Shown one piece after another: positions 8,587 to 15,968 of a stretch of DNA of 21,737 nt. Each line of letters starts with the position of its first letter. Position 1 is the first letter of the stretch. Source of the DNA: Patescibacteria group bacterium (lineage in GTDB: Bacteria > Patescibacteriota > JABMPQ01 > JAHIRA01); contig JAHIRA010000039.1 of assembly GCA_018818905.1 (NCBI GenBank), forward strand, positions 1 to 21,737, in the 5' to 3' direction. Both the position numbers and the translations under genes were made by a program. The notes under the pieces were generated by a model that was given only the letters and a program-made list of their open reading frames with translations, had not been told where the DNA came from and ran no database searches.

Positions 8587-8614
8587 AGTATAGAGAAATA
8601 GAAGTCTCTGTCAA
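8587..8614 (-). promoter_or_regulatory. Strong sigma70-type promoter of the 134-residue membrane protein gene
   Basis: Minus-strand TTGACA (8614-8609, perfect), a 16-nt spacer and TATACT (8592-8587, five of six) make this the best consensus promoter in the window. Transcription would start near 8580, giving a leader of about 40 nt. The preceding gene's terminator abuts it on the upstream side, so the two units are insulated. Confidence 0.65.
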
Positions 8615-8615
8615 C

Positions 8616-8639
8616 AAAAAAGGCTTTTAAAAAAGCCTT
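8616..8639 (-). terminator. Intrinsic terminator of the zinc-ribbon gene
   Basis: AAGGCTTTT (8620-8628) and AAAAGCCTT (8631-8639) form a perfect 9-bp inverted repeat with a 2-nt centre; in RNA the inner A-U pairs would open into a larger loop. On the minus strand it is followed by a further run of T (8619-8616). Confidence 0.75.
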
Positions 8640-8670
8640 ATGGTTAAAAGTAAGAACATCTTGTTCCTTT

Positions 8671-8931
8671 TTAGTAGTTGACAGGTAATCCACAGCAACT
8701 GTAAAAGCCAACACGCAGGATCAATCTCTGTTTTTTGTGATCATGAATATCACATTTAGATCTATGTCGAAATGGTGTTTTTACCTTGTTTTCTCCTCCT
8801 TCCCCCTCTTTGTCTTCACTAGAATTCATAACCCTTATCGCTCCCCCACAAGACTGGCAGAAGTGATGACGGATATTCCTCTCTTTTTGGCATTGTGCAC
8901 ACCAACCCATTGGAGATTCCAATTCAGACAT
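8671..8931 (-). CDS. Small zinc-ribbon protein
   Basis: The 86-residue product carries CAQC (11-14) and CQSCGGAI (25-32), a classic CxxC-x10-CxxC zinc ribbon at the N terminus. An acidic, glycine-rich linker (39-50) follows. The C-terminal part contains CDIHDH (60-65) and a double cysteine (79-80) in FYSCCGLPVNY, possibly a second metal site. No membrane segment is present. I cannot name a family. The start is supported by AGGAGAGG just before the ATG; a second ATG at codon 8 is less well placed. It lies 48 bp after the PsbP-like gene with no terminator between them, so the two are probably co-transcribed. Nucleic-acid or protein binding are both possible roles. Confidence 0.7.
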   Translation of the reverse strand: MSELESPMGWCAQCQKERNIRHHFCQSCGGAIRVMNSSEDKEGEGGENKVKTPFRHRSKCDIHDHKKQRLILRVGFYSCCGLPVNY

Positions 8932-8979
8932 GTCCCTCTCCTATTGTGTTCTGACCAAAAAAGTACAGATAAATCAAAA

Positions 8980-9708
8980 CTAGTTGAGCTCCAAGCTATT
9001 GATAACCTCATCAAAAACCCCGTCTGTTTCATGCTGGGCTCCCATATCGGTCATTTCTAGAAAACCACCCTCAACAGGAACAACCACGACATTTGATGGT
9101 ACGTAACCTTCTACTCCTTTAAACTCATAAGCTTTCTTCCCGGCCACAACAACTTCTTTGTTACCACCGGTGGCGTCAAAGAAGAGATTGACCTGATTCT
9201 GGCCATCATAAAATTCTTCAACACCTAACCCTTGGGGATTTTGCTTGTAATTTACCAGAATGTCCCCTTGATAATCATTATTAACTGCTTTGGAGTTTGG
9301 GTACAAAGCTGTTTGAGCTGTTGAGCTTTCTTTGGCTTTCCAGTCGTCCGGATAGCTGAGAGAATAACCATAGTTTTTGTTTTGATAAACGGGTTTGCCC
9401 TGAGCCTCCGCTTCAGTTGCTTGATGTTTTATCTCTGCTTCAGTTTCAGCCTTATCAGAACCGCCTTGGTCTACTGCTTCTTGAACCTCTCCTTTTAATT
9501 GCTCTTTTTTGACAACTTCTGTCTTGTCTTGGTTATCTTCGGACTGACCTTCTTTGGCTGTGGCTGCCTGATTTTCTTCGACAGCACTTTTTTCAGCCTC
9601 AAGGGCCTGCATCATCATCAAGACCCCAAAACCAACCAGAAGCGTCAAGAGGCCCCCTAAAGCTACGCCTCTGGAGAATGAATTTTTTGGCTTTTTCTTT
9701 TGTGTCAT
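8980..9708 (-). CDS. Membrane-anchored protein with C-terminal PsbP-like domain
   Basis: The 242-residue product has a basic N terminus (KKKPKNSFSR), one membrane helix (about 15-34) and a long Glu/Lys/Gln/Ala-rich linker (35-105) typical of a disordered surface spacer. A compact C-terminal domain starts at YGYSLSYPDDWK (about 113-124). That pattern (YGFSLxYPxxW) is characteristic of PsbP/DcrB-type domains, which in non-photosynthetic bacteria are usually secreted or lipoprotein domains of unclear role. It should sit outside the membrane with its N terminus in the cytoplasm. I use the ATG at 9708; a GTG at 9726 is in frame, but it lies at or upstream of the predicted transcription start. The gene is probably in one transcript with the zinc-ribbon gene. 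Confidence 0.75.
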   Translation of the reverse strand: MTQKKKPKNSFSRGVALGGLLTLLVGFGVLMMMQALEAEKSAVEENQAATAKEGQSEDNQDKTEVVKKEQLKGEVQEAVDQGGSDKAETEAEIKHQATEAEAQGKPVYQNKNYGYSLSYPDDWKAKESSTAQTALYPNSKAVNNDYQGDILVNYKQNPQGLGVEEFYDGQNQVNLFFDATGGNKEVVVAGKKAYEFKGVEGYVPSNVVVVPVEGGFLEMTDMGAQHETDGVFDEVINSLELN

Positions 9709-9730
9709 AGTTTTTTTGATTTGCACCTAG

Positions 9731-9739
9731 ATTTTAGCA
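9731..9739 (-). promoter_or_regulatory. Extended -10 promoter for the PsbP-like gene
   Basis: On the minus strand TGC-TAAAAT (9739-9731) is an extended -10 with a five-of-six hexamer; no good -35 accompanies it. Transcription would begin near 9724, just after the terminator of the preceding gene. This favours the ATG at 9708 over the GTG at 9726. AGGTG (9729-9725) lies close to the predicted start. Confidence 0.4.
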
Positions 9740-9744
9740 CAATC

Positions 9745-9790
9745 AAAAAAAGCCGGTAAGGTTCTTTTGATAACTTAGGCGGCTTTTTTT
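9745..9790. terminator. Symmetric intrinsic terminator at the end of the DHH-like gene
   Basis: AAAAAAAGCC (9745-9754) and GGCTTTTTTT (9781-9790) are perfect inverted copies. An inner imperfect stem (TAAG with CTTA) extends the pairing, and the DHH-like gene's stop codon lies within the structure. It would stop minus-strand transcription, and its symmetry means it can act from either side. Confidence 0.7.
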
Positions 9791-10821
9791 GGATTATTGA
9801 ATGTTGACCGAGAATCATTCATGCGTCTCTTGCGACAGCGCAGAAGATTGTAGAAGTAGTATCGACACTTCTTGCCCCGACAACCCTGTTCAGGACATCT
9901 AGTATCAAAATTATTGAAATCTAGTCCAACAAGAAGCGCTTTTTTGAGGTCTACAAGCTCTAGCTGACTAGGCTCTCTTTTGGGACCCATGCCAGTAAAA
10001 AAGATTCCGCCAATCTCAGAATCATAATTCCAGCCAGCAATTTTTTCCATACGGCCTTCAACTCTGAGATCATTCCAGTTAATTCTATCAAAAGGGAGTT
10101 TTCTTTTCCTAGCCTCATCTAGTCGCAACACAGCGACGACGTCAGTTAAATCAATTCTAAGCTTATGTTTGGAAGTCACATTTATTTTTCCAGAGCTGAA
10201 CTTCTGGGCCACTATGTCGGCCTGAATTTCTTTTCTGTTATGCAAAAACGGAGCTAGTTCAGCTTCGTCTGACTCAATAGTCAAGACACGAATACTTTCT
10301 CTCTTTTGCTTGGCCACAAAGGCTTCTACTCGTCCTTCATCAAAACAGCGCATATACTCGGTTGGGAGTTTGGCTAGTCTTTCTCGCAGAGACTCATAGT
10401 GAGGTTTGAGGACAAGAATAGCCGCCCCAAAAACTTTGGAGGGTTTGACTTGGTGCTCTTTGACAAGATTGGCCAAGATTTCATAGAAATTGTAATCGTT
10501 TTGCCCTTCTTTGTCTTCGGCAATTTTGACTAGCTCATTTAGAGCCTCATCTTTTATCTTGAGATCATAAAGAACTTGTTTGGTGAGCGAAAGCTGTTCT
10601 CTAAAAGGGAACTTGGCATCATCAAAATGAAACGAGACAATTCCTTCTTCATCAAGAGCCCAACCATTTTTGTTTTCTGGCATAGACTCGACCACATCAA
10701 TTTTGGCCTGGCCAATACCAGGATACAAAAAATCACCAAATTCCTTGAGCACAAATATAGCTATCAAAGAATCCGGGTCAATTTCTTGCTGCACGTAAAT
10801 CGTGTGATATAGTTCAGCCAT
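9775..10821 (-). CDS. Divergent DHH/DHHA1-like protein with a four-cysteine tail
   Basis: The 348-residue product resembles, from memory, a DHH-superfamily group in archaea and CPR. An N-terminal strand followed by DPDSLIAIFVLKEFG (15-29) parallels the DxDA-type motif, and GIVSFHFDDAKFPF (60-73) stands where active members have the DHH triplet. Here it reads FDD, so the metal site may be altered or lost. Residues 178-300 (GKINVTSKHKLRIDLTDVVA and what follows) are compatible with a DHHA1-like substrate-binding part. The tail has cysteines at 309, 314, 319 and 329 among many arginines, a likely zinc or nucleic-acid-binding knuckle. No membrane segment is present. The start has AAAAGG about 6 nt before the ATG and a good promoter. 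Phosphoesterase activity is uncertain; it could be an inactive nucleotide-binding relative. Confidence 0.5.
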   Translation of the reverse strand: MAELYHTIYVQQEIDPDSLIAIFVLKEFGDFLYPGIGQAKIDVVESMPENKNGWALDEEGIVSFHFDDAKFPFREQLSLTKQVLYDLKIKDEALNELVKIAEDKEGQNDYNFYEILANLVKEHQVKPSKVFGAAILVLKPHYESLRERLAKLPTEYMRCFDEGRVEAFVAKQKRESIRVLTIESDEAELAPFLHNRKEIQADIVAQKFSSGKINVTSKHKLRIDLTDVVAVLRLDEARKRKLPFDRINWNDLRVEGRMEKIAGWNYDSEIGGIFFTGMGPKREPSQLELVDLKKALLVGLDFNNFDTRCPEQGCRGKKCRYYFYNLLRCRKRRMNDSRSTFNNPKKAA

Positions 10822-10836
10822 GGTTACCTTTTAAGA

Positions 10837-10854
10837 CTTTCAAAAGCTTGAAAG
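10837..10854. promoter_or_regulatory. Operator-like dyad at the transcription start of the DHH-like gene
   Basis: CTTTCAA (10837-10843) and TTGAAAG (10848-10854) are perfect 7-bp inverted copies around AAGC. The dyad overlaps one end of the -10 box (10858-10853) and the predicted start (about 10846), where a bound repressor would block transcription. It could instead act as a 5' RNA hairpin. Confidence 0.4.
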
Positions 10855-10881
10855 GATAACAAAACCATGCCTAATTGTCAA
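10853..10881 (-). promoter_or_regulatory. Promoter of the DHH-like gene
   Basis: Minus-strand TTGACA (10881-10876, perfect), 17 nt and TATCCT (10858-10853, four of six). Transcription would start near 10846, giving a 25-nt leader that carries AAAAGG before the ATG. Confidence 0.55.
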
Positions 10882-10967
10882 GAGTATTTTTGTTTTCGAG
10901 AGACTTCTTCTCGTAGTTTACCCTATTTTAAGCCAAAAAGCAAAAATAGATCCTGTTTGAAGGGCTA

Positions 10968-10988
10968 ATTAAGAAAAAACTTCTTAAT
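10968..10988. promoter_or_regulatory. Operator-like dyad over the -35 region of the CNNM operon
   Basis: ATTAAGAA (10968-10975) and TTCTTAAT (10981-10988) form a perfect 8-bp inverted repeat around AAAAC. It covers the place where the -35 contact would fall for the -10 at 11007-11012, so it is a candidate repressor or activator site. Confidence 0.4.
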
Positions 10989-11003
10989 AAGACTCGTTTT
11001 TCT

Positions 11004-11012
11004 TGTTATAAT
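11004..11012 (+). promoter_or_regulatory. Extended -10 promoter of the CNNM-ABC-uvrC operon
   Basis: TATAAT (11007-11012) is perfect and is preceded by TGT (TG followed by one base), giving an extended -10 that needs little -35 contact. Transcription would start near 11019, about 44 nt before the ATG at 11063. Confidence 0.6.
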
Positions 11013-11062
11013 AGGGTAAAATCTAGAATTAGAAAAATATCCAACTATAAAAGTCACCATTC

Positions 11063-12067
11063 ATGAGTTATTTAATCGTTTTTGTCCTCGTGTCGTTATC
11101 AGCCCTCTTTTCAGGTCTGACTTTGGGTCTTTTTAGTCTCAACAAAACTGACCTTGAGAGAAAAATAGCCTTGGGCGATAAACAAGCCAAGAAAATCTAT
11201 CCAGTCAGAAAAGATGGCAATTTCTTACTAACAACTTTACTACTTGGCAACGTAGCTGTTAATTCTGCTCTTAGTATTTTTCTTGGAAGTATAGAAAGCG
11301 GCATTGTGGCTGGTATTACGGCCACTGCTCTGATTGTTGTCTTTGGGGAGATTGTCCCACAAGCTGTTTTCTCTAGATTTGCGTTAACTTTAGGCTCCAA
11401 AATCACCTGGCTTGTAAGATTCTTTATGATCTTATTTTATCCAATCGCCAAGCCTTTAGCCCTCGCTCTTGATGCAATCCTCGGCAAAGAACTCCCCACG
11501 GTTTGGAGCAGAAAGGAACTAAAACAAATCGTAAGATTTCACGAGGATGCCAAAGAATCTGATCTTGATGCCGACGAAGAAAGAATCCTACTGGGAGCCT
11601 TATCTTTTTCTGACAAAAAAGCTGAAGACATTATGACTCCCAGAACAGTTGTCTTTGCAGTTGATACTGAAAAAGTACTCACCAAAGAAACCATTAACAA
11701 CATTAAAGATAGTGGCTTTGATCGTGTTATTGTGAAAAAAGGCAGGCTGGATAATGTGAAGGGCATCTTGTACTCCAGGGATTTGATTGGAGTTGAGCCA
11801 GGAACAAAAGTAGATGCCGTCTATTGTAGAGATTGTCTTATTACAATCAAAGGTAACAAGAAACTTGATAGTCTCTTGAATGATTTCCTCAAGAAAAAAA
11901 ATCACATCGCCCTTGTTTTTGGAAAATACGGAGAATTTCGTGGCGTTGTTACACTCGAAGACATTATTGAAGAGGTTCTGAATGTCGAGATTATTGATGA
12001 GGACGACCAGGTTGTTGACCTACGGGCAGTGGCCAAGAAGAAAGCAAAAAAAATGTTGGAAAGATGA
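11063..12067 (+). CDS. CNNM/CorC-family membrane protein with paired CBS domains
   Basis: The 334-residue product has an N-terminal CNNM (DUF21) membrane domain with hydrophobic stretches at about 1-22, 53-75, 80-100 and 113-138. It includes the family's acidic GEIVPQ motif (95-100). A CBS pair follows at about 186-306 (DIMTPRTVVFAVD, then GEFRGVVTLEDIIEEVL). Members are linked to magnesium or other divalent-cation efflux, and the CBS pair senses adenine nucleotides. It lacks the extra CorC/HlyC domain after the CBS pair that many longer family members have. The ion cannot be told from sequence. No Shine-Dalgarno site is evident before the ATG. Its stop overlaps the next gene's start by 4 nt (ATGA), implying translational coupling to the ABC transporter. 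Confidence 0.9.
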   Translation: MSYLIVFVLVSLSALFSGLTLGLFSLNKTDLERKIALGDKQAKKIYPVRKDGNFLLTTLLLGNVAVNSALSIFLGSIESGIVAGITATALIVVFGEIVPQAVFSRFALTLGSKITWLVRFFMILFYPIAKPLALALDAILGKELPTVWSRKELKQIVRFHEDAKESDLDADEERILLGALSFSDKKAEDIMTPRTVVFAVDTEKVLTKETINNIKDSGFDRVIVKKGRLDNVKGILYSRDLIGVEPGTKVDAVYCRDCLITIKGNKKLDSLLNDFLKKKNHIALVFGKYGEFRGVVTLEDIIEEVLNVEIIDEDDQVVDLRAVAKKKAKKMLER

Positions 12068-13863
12068 AAAATCCAGTTTTCGACTTATTCAGGATCATGT
12101 GGAGATACGCAAGAGGCCATCGAGGGATGGTTATTTTGGCTATTCTTTTGCAAAGCATTGCGACTGTTGCCATTATGCTTGAGCCCTATGTGATTGGTCG
12201 AGCACTTAACACTGTTCAGCAAGCAGACTCATACAATAGCGACGTTTTTAACACTCTGGTTACCTATTTGTTAATTCTTGTTGGCATTACAATTTTTTTC
12301 TGGTCTCTCTGGGGAATTGCTAGGGTTATTGAATCAATTAATTCTTTTCATATCAGCAATAACTTCAAACTTGAAATGCTAGACATAGTTCTCCATGTCC
12401 CTCTATTTTGGCATCAAGAGAATCATTCCGGGAAAAGTATTGATAAAATTGGGCGAGCCTCATATGCCCTAAAAGAGTATTCAAGTAGTCTCTTTGAGAT
12501 AATTGGCGCAATTATCAAACTGATGGTTGCTTTCACGGCTTTGTTTTTGATTGATTTCTTTTCAGGAGGCATTGCTTTATCAGTTAGCATTTTTGCTATC
12601 ATCGCCATTGTCCTAATTGATAGAATCATTACCAAACTTCTCAAGAGAATCTACAACTACGAAAACAAAACCGCTTCAGCAGTGCATGATTTTGTGACAA
12701 ATATTACCACGGTAATTTCTTTGAAGCTACAAAGGTATGCCCTCCTTGAGATAAAAAAAAGAATTGCCAAACCATTTGAAATCTTTAAAAAAGAAAAGAT
12801 TATTAACGAAGCAAAGTGGGCCGGAGCAGATCATCTAGTTCAAATTATGACTGTGGCTGTGCTCATAATCTTCGCTTATGGAGTGCTGAGGCGAGGTGAG
12901 ATTTTGTTGATTGGGACTTTTGCTATGATTTACCAATACTTGAAACAGGTTGGGGATGTTTTTTATACAACTGCCTGGAGATATAGCACTATCGTTGGGG
13001 AACATGCCATGATCACCTCAGCAGATAACATTAAAAATGCTGCCAAGTATAGAATAAAAGAACTCCCAAAAAAGGAGAAAGTCCAAAAATGGCAGAAAAT
13101 TGATTTAAAAGGACTTTATTTCTCCTACAAGAAGCCCCTCAAGAAGGAAGGTGGAAAGGCTGGACTTTTTGGCATTGATTTGAGCTTAAAAAAAGGTGAG
13201 AAAATTGCCTTGGTTGGCACAAGTGGCAGTGGTAAAAGCACTATCCTGGCGGTCCTAAAGGGTTTATATCAAGCAGAAAAGGGAAAGATCATTGTTGATG
13301 GACAAGAAAATAAAAACGGCCTTAGGGCTATTAGCGACCAAATTGCACTAGTCCCCCAAGATCCTGAGATATTTCAAAGTACAGTTAAGTTCAATATTGC
13401 ATTGGGTGGAAAGTTCTCAGAGCAAGAAATTGAAGAAGTTATTGCCATCTCTCACTTTGATGAAGTTTTGAAGCGTCTCAGAAAAGACACTTCTCTGAAT
13501 ATTGCTGAAAAAGGTGTCTCTCTTTCCGGTGGAGAGAAACAGCGCCTTGCTTTAGCCAGGGGTCTACTCTTTGCCAAAGATCAATCAATCTTGTGTCTTG
13601 ATGAACCTACAAGCTCAGTTGATCCACAAATTGAACGATCAATCTTTGAAGATCTCTTCAAGGAATTTTCCGATAAAACTATTCTGGCTTCGGTTCATAG
13701 ACTTCATCTCCTGCCATATTTCTCAAAAATATATCTCTTTGAACATGGAAGAGTTGTCGGTTCTGGAACATTTGATGAACTCCGAGAAAAAAATAAATAC
13801 TTCCGGCATATTTGGAAGTCATATCAAGAAGCAGAAAATGATGAAGCCTTAGATTTTGCCTGA
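12064..13863 (+). CDS. ABC exporter half-transporter (fused membrane and ATPase domains)
   Basis: The 599-residue product has the type IV exporter layout: about six membrane helices in 20-310, then a nucleotide-binding domain from about 345. Seen motifs are Walker A GTSGSGKST (385-393, K391), Q-loop VPQDPEIFQ (430-438), signature LSGGEKQRLALARG (487-500), Walker B ILCLDEPTSSVD (509-520) and the switch histidine (H545) in ASVHRLH. All catalytic residues are present, so it should function as a homodimer unless a partner lies elsewhere. The membrane domain gives no substrate clue; lipids, peptides and drugs are all possible. It overlaps the CNNM gene by 4 nt, and uvrC starts 3 nt after its stop, so all three should be on one mRNA. 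Confidence 0.93.
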   Translation: MKNPVFDLFRIMWRYARGHRGMVILAILLQSIATVAIMLEPYVIGRALNTVQQADSYNSDVFNTLVTYLLILVGITIFFWSLWGIARVIESINSFHISNNFKLEMLDIVLHVPLFWHQENHSGKSIDKIGRASYALKEYSSSLFEIIGAIIKLMVAFTALFLIDFFSGGIALSVSIFAIIAIVLIDRIITKLLKRIYNYENKTASAVHDFVTNITTVISLKLQRYALLEIKKRIAKPFEIFKKEKIINEAKWAGADHLVQIMTVAVLIIFAYGVLRRGEILLIGTFAMIYQYLKQVGDVFYTTAWRYSTIVGEHAMITSADNIKNAAKYRIKELPKKEKVQKWQKIDLKGLYFSYKKPLKKEGGKAGLFGIDLSLKKGEKIALVGTSGSGKSTILAVLKGLYQAEKGKIIVDGQENKNGLRAISDQIALVPQDPEIFQSTVKFNIALGGKFSEQEIEEVIAISHFDEVLKRLRKDTSLNIAEKGVSLSGGEKQRLALARGLLFAKDQSILCLDEPTSSVDPQIERSIFEDLFKEFSDKTILASVHRLHLLPYFSKIYLFEHGRVVGSGTFDELREKNKYFRHIWKSYQEAENDEALDFA

Positions 13864-13866
13864 TAT

Positions 13867-15687
13867 ATGAAGCAAGTCACCAAAAAACTAGACACTCTCC
13901 CCAAAAAACCAGGTATTTACCTTTTTTTTGACAAAAACAAGAAGGTTCTTTATGTTGGCAAAGCCAAAAATCTCAGGAAAAGAGTCCCGTCTTATTTTAA
14001 AAATTCTTCGAATTTGGCTGTCGACAAAAAAATTATGTTGGCTCAAATTCGTGACCTACGCACGATCATCACCGACACCGAAACAGAAGCGCTACTTCTA
14101 GAATCAAATCTCATCAAAAAGTATCGCCCCCGCTATAATGTGTTGATGAAAGATGACAAAAGCTATCAATTTATCAAAATAGATCACGGGGATGATTTTC
14201 CCAAAATTTATACTGTCAGAAAAATTACTGATACCAAAAGTCATTACTTTGGCCCATTTACTGACGCGGCGGCTCTCAAGCGAACGCTCAAATTAATGAG
14301 AAGTCTATTCCCTTACAGAGATTGCAATTTGGAAATAAACGCCAGTGATCGCTACAGAAAAAGAGCTTGTCTCAAATACTACATCAAGAAATGCCTAGGA
14401 CCCTGTATAGGAAAAATCTCTCCCGAAGAATACAATTATCTCATTAAGCAATGTGAGCTTTTTCTCAAAGGCCAAATCAAAGCAATCATTGCCAACCTCA
14501 AGACCAACATGGAGCAAGCTTCTCTGAGCCAAGAATATGAGAAGGCATCTGAGTTTAGAGATCAACTAGAAGCTCTCCAGAAAATTACCTCCGAACAAAA
14601 AATAGTTTCAACCAAACAGGTCAACGAAGACTATCTCTCTATTTATGAACCCAGGTCAAAAACCAAGGTCCAAGAAAGTATTGTTTCCCTCATTGTCGTC
14701 AGAGAAGGCAAAATTATTGGACAAGAAAACTTTGTTTTTTCTTCACCTCACAAAACTCCACAGCAAGAAATAGTGTCAGCCTTTATTCTAGACCACTATC
14801 AAAAAACGACTTCTTTGCCCCAAAAAATTATCACGCCGATTCTCCCTACTTTTCCCCTCACACATCTAAGGAGAATTCTTGAAAAGCATTTTCCCAAAAA
14901 AGAAATTCAACACCTAGGTTTTGAAGTGCCAAAAATTGGGCGCAAGAAAAAGATTATTGAGTTAGGTCGCAAAAACGCCAAGAAGTTTTATCAGGAGCTT
15001 CAAGACGAGGCCCTGGACCAACAAACTATTCTTGAAGATCTCAAGGACGCCCTTGATCTCCCAAGTCTCCCAAAGCGCATGGAATGCTATGATATCTCCA
15101 ATATCCAAGGCAAGCTGGCCGTTGGCTCGATGGTCGTTTTTACGAATGGCGAGTCCAATAAAAAAGAATATCGTCGCTTCAAAATAAAAACCGTCACTGG
15201 TGCCAACGATGTCGCCATGATGCAAGAAGTTTTGAGAAGACGTCTCGGAAAATGTGACCAGAACCCAGCCAAATGTCCCGATCTTATTGTCCTAGATGGA
15301 GGTAAAGCACAGCTCAATGCCGGCCTCAAAATTCAATCTGAACTTGACCTCGATATACCCATGATTTCTCTGGCCAAAAAATTTGAAGAAGTCTACCTCA
15401 AAAACAAATCACAGCCTTTACTGATGGGGCAAGGTTCACAGGCTAGAAGAATGCTCGTCAAAATCAGAGACGAGGCCCATCGTTTTGCTCTGTCTTATCA
15501 TCACAATCTCAGAAAAAAATCTGCTCACAAATCAGCCCTAGACGACATTGAGGGTGTGGGGCCCAAAACCAAAAAAAAGCTTGTGCAAGAATTTGGTTCA
15601 GTGACCAGAATAAAAAAAGCCAGTCTCAAAGAAATTCAAAATCTGGTCGGCAAGAAACTTGGACAAAAAGTAAAGGAACAACTCTAA
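13867..15687 (+). CDS. uvrC: UvrC, excinuclease ABC subunit C
   Basis: UvrC makes both cuts beside a DNA lesion after UvrA and UvrB have marked it. The 606-residue product has the full layout. A GIY-YIG nuclease lies at about 14-95 (KPGIYLFFD, then VLYVGKAKNLRKR with Y29 and R39, then TETEALLLESNLIK). Next come a cysteine-containing region around 153-180 (CLGPC at 176-180), a UVR helical hairpin (about 206-240) that meets UvrB, and an RNase H-like second nuclease with CYDISNIQG (D409) and VLDGGKAQL (D477). A helix-hairpin-helix follows at the C terminus (IEGVGPKTKKKLVQEFGS, 561-578). Nothing appears damaged. It starts 3 nt after the ABC gene with no strong Shine-Dalgarno site, so it probably relies on coupled translation. 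Its stop shares a base with the next start. Confidence 0.97.
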   Translation: MKQVTKKLDTLPKKPGIYLFFDKNKKVLYVGKAKNLRKRVPSYFKNSSNLAVDKKIMLAQIRDLRTIITDTETEALLLESNLIKKYRPRYNVLMKDDKSYQFIKIDHGDDFPKIYTVRKITDTKSHYFGPFTDAAALKRTLKLMRSLFPYRDCNLEINASDRYRKRACLKYYIKKCLGPCIGKISPEEYNYLIKQCELFLKGQIKAIIANLKTNMEQASLSQEYEKASEFRDQLEALQKITSEQKIVSTKQVNEDYLSIYEPRSKTKVQESIVSLIVVREGKIIGQENFVFSSPHKTPQQEIVSAFILDHYQKTTSLPQKIITPILPTFPLTHLRRILEKHFPKKEIQHLGFEVPKIGRKKKIIELGRKNAKKFYQELQDEALDQQTILEDLKDALDLPSLPKRMECYDISNIQGKLAVGSMVVFTNGESNKKEYRRFKIKTVTGANDVAMMQEVLRRRLGKCDQNPAKCPDLIVLDGGKAQLNAGLKIQSELDLDIPMISLAKKFEEVYLKNKSQPLLMGQGSQARRMLVKIRDEAHRFALSYHHNLRKKSAHKSALDDIEGVGPKTKKKLVQEFGSVTRIKKASLKEIQNLVGKKLGQKVKEQL

Positions 15688-15827
15688 TGACTTCAAACAA
15701 CCACAATCATCTCCAGAAGGAGGTTGAAAAAAAAGAAGACAGAAAAGAGAAGCGCAAAAAAAAGAAGATGAAGGTTAGTGGGAAATCGGTTAAAGATCTG
15801 CAACGTTTGATTAGCAAGAAGGGATAA
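15687..15827 (+). CDS. 46-residue strongly basic protein coupled to uvrC
   Basis: This short gene opens with an ATG whose A is the last base of the uvrC stop (TAATG) and closes at TAA 15825-15827. The product starts MTSNNHNHLQKEVEKKEDRK, continues with a run of Lys/Arg, and ends in KMKVSGKSVKDLQRLISKKG. The lysine-rich part is probably helical; the tail KVSGKSV-x-x-LQ-x-LI looks like a conserved motif. I have a vague memory of similar small proteins in CPR genomes. An AGAAGGAGG tract lies just inside the gene and not before it, so translation should depend on ribosomes finishing uvrC. The charge suggests nucleic-acid or ribosome binding; that is inference. The Lys-rich run could arise by chance in AT-rich DNA, but the tight overlap argues for a real gene. 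Confidence 0.6.
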   Translation: MTSNNHNHLQKEVEKKEDRKEKRKKKKMKVSGKSVKDLQRLISKKG

Positions 15828-15832
15828 AATAC

Positions 15833-15968
15833 CTTCAACTACATCACGAAGAAGTGCTCGGGATCCCGCTTCTCTAGAAAGACCCTTTTTGAACAGAACC
15901 CCTTCGGTTAAACGTCCAAAAAGGGTCTCTCTAGAGAAGCGGTCTAATGATTTCGTGTTTTGAAGTGG
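15833..15968. mobile_element. Long imperfect inverted-repeat element (MITE-like or structured RNA)
   Basis: The core is a 26-bp inverted repeat with one mismatch: 15866-15891 pairs with 15917-15942. It closes a 25-nt middle holding a small stem AACC/GGTT (15897-15900 with 15906-15909). Outer blocks CACGAA (15845-15850) with TTCGTG (15952-15957) and CTTCAA (15833-15838) with TTGAAG (15960-15965) extend the symmetry to about 133 bp. A 5-bp direct repeat AATAC borders it (15828-15832 and 15969-15973), as a target duplication would. A 10-bp palindrome CGGGATCCCG (15859-15868) abuts the left arm. There is no protein inside and no T-run after either arm, so it is not an ordinary terminator. A non-autonomous transposable element, a REP-like palindrome or an RNA hairpin that protects the uvrC mRNA 3' end all fit. 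Confidence 0.55.

Larger units (their letters stand above)
10917..11020. repeat. Mirrored copies of an AATAGGGTAAA box in the divergent promoter region
   Basis: Plus-strand 11010-11020 reads AATAGGGTAAA, and 10917-10927 is its exact inverse complement. Including flanks, 13 of 14 bases match (TAAAATAGGGTAAA against TATAATAGGGTAAA). The right copy overlaps the -10 box of the CNNM gene. The left copy, read on the minus strand, also contains a -10-like TAAAAT. The two copies face each other across about 80 bp between divergent genes. Confidence 0.5.

Noticed and set aside
8541..8714. Longer N terminus (58 codons) for the 134-residue membrane protein
   Set aside because: This stretch contains a consensus promoter, the preceding gene's terminator and the Shine-Dalgarno site for the ATG at 8540, and it also overlaps the zinc-ribbon gene.
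12060..13866. Alternative genetic code with TGA as glycine
   Set aside because: TGA ends both the CNNM and ABC genes at tightly packed junctions and does not occur inside the long frames.
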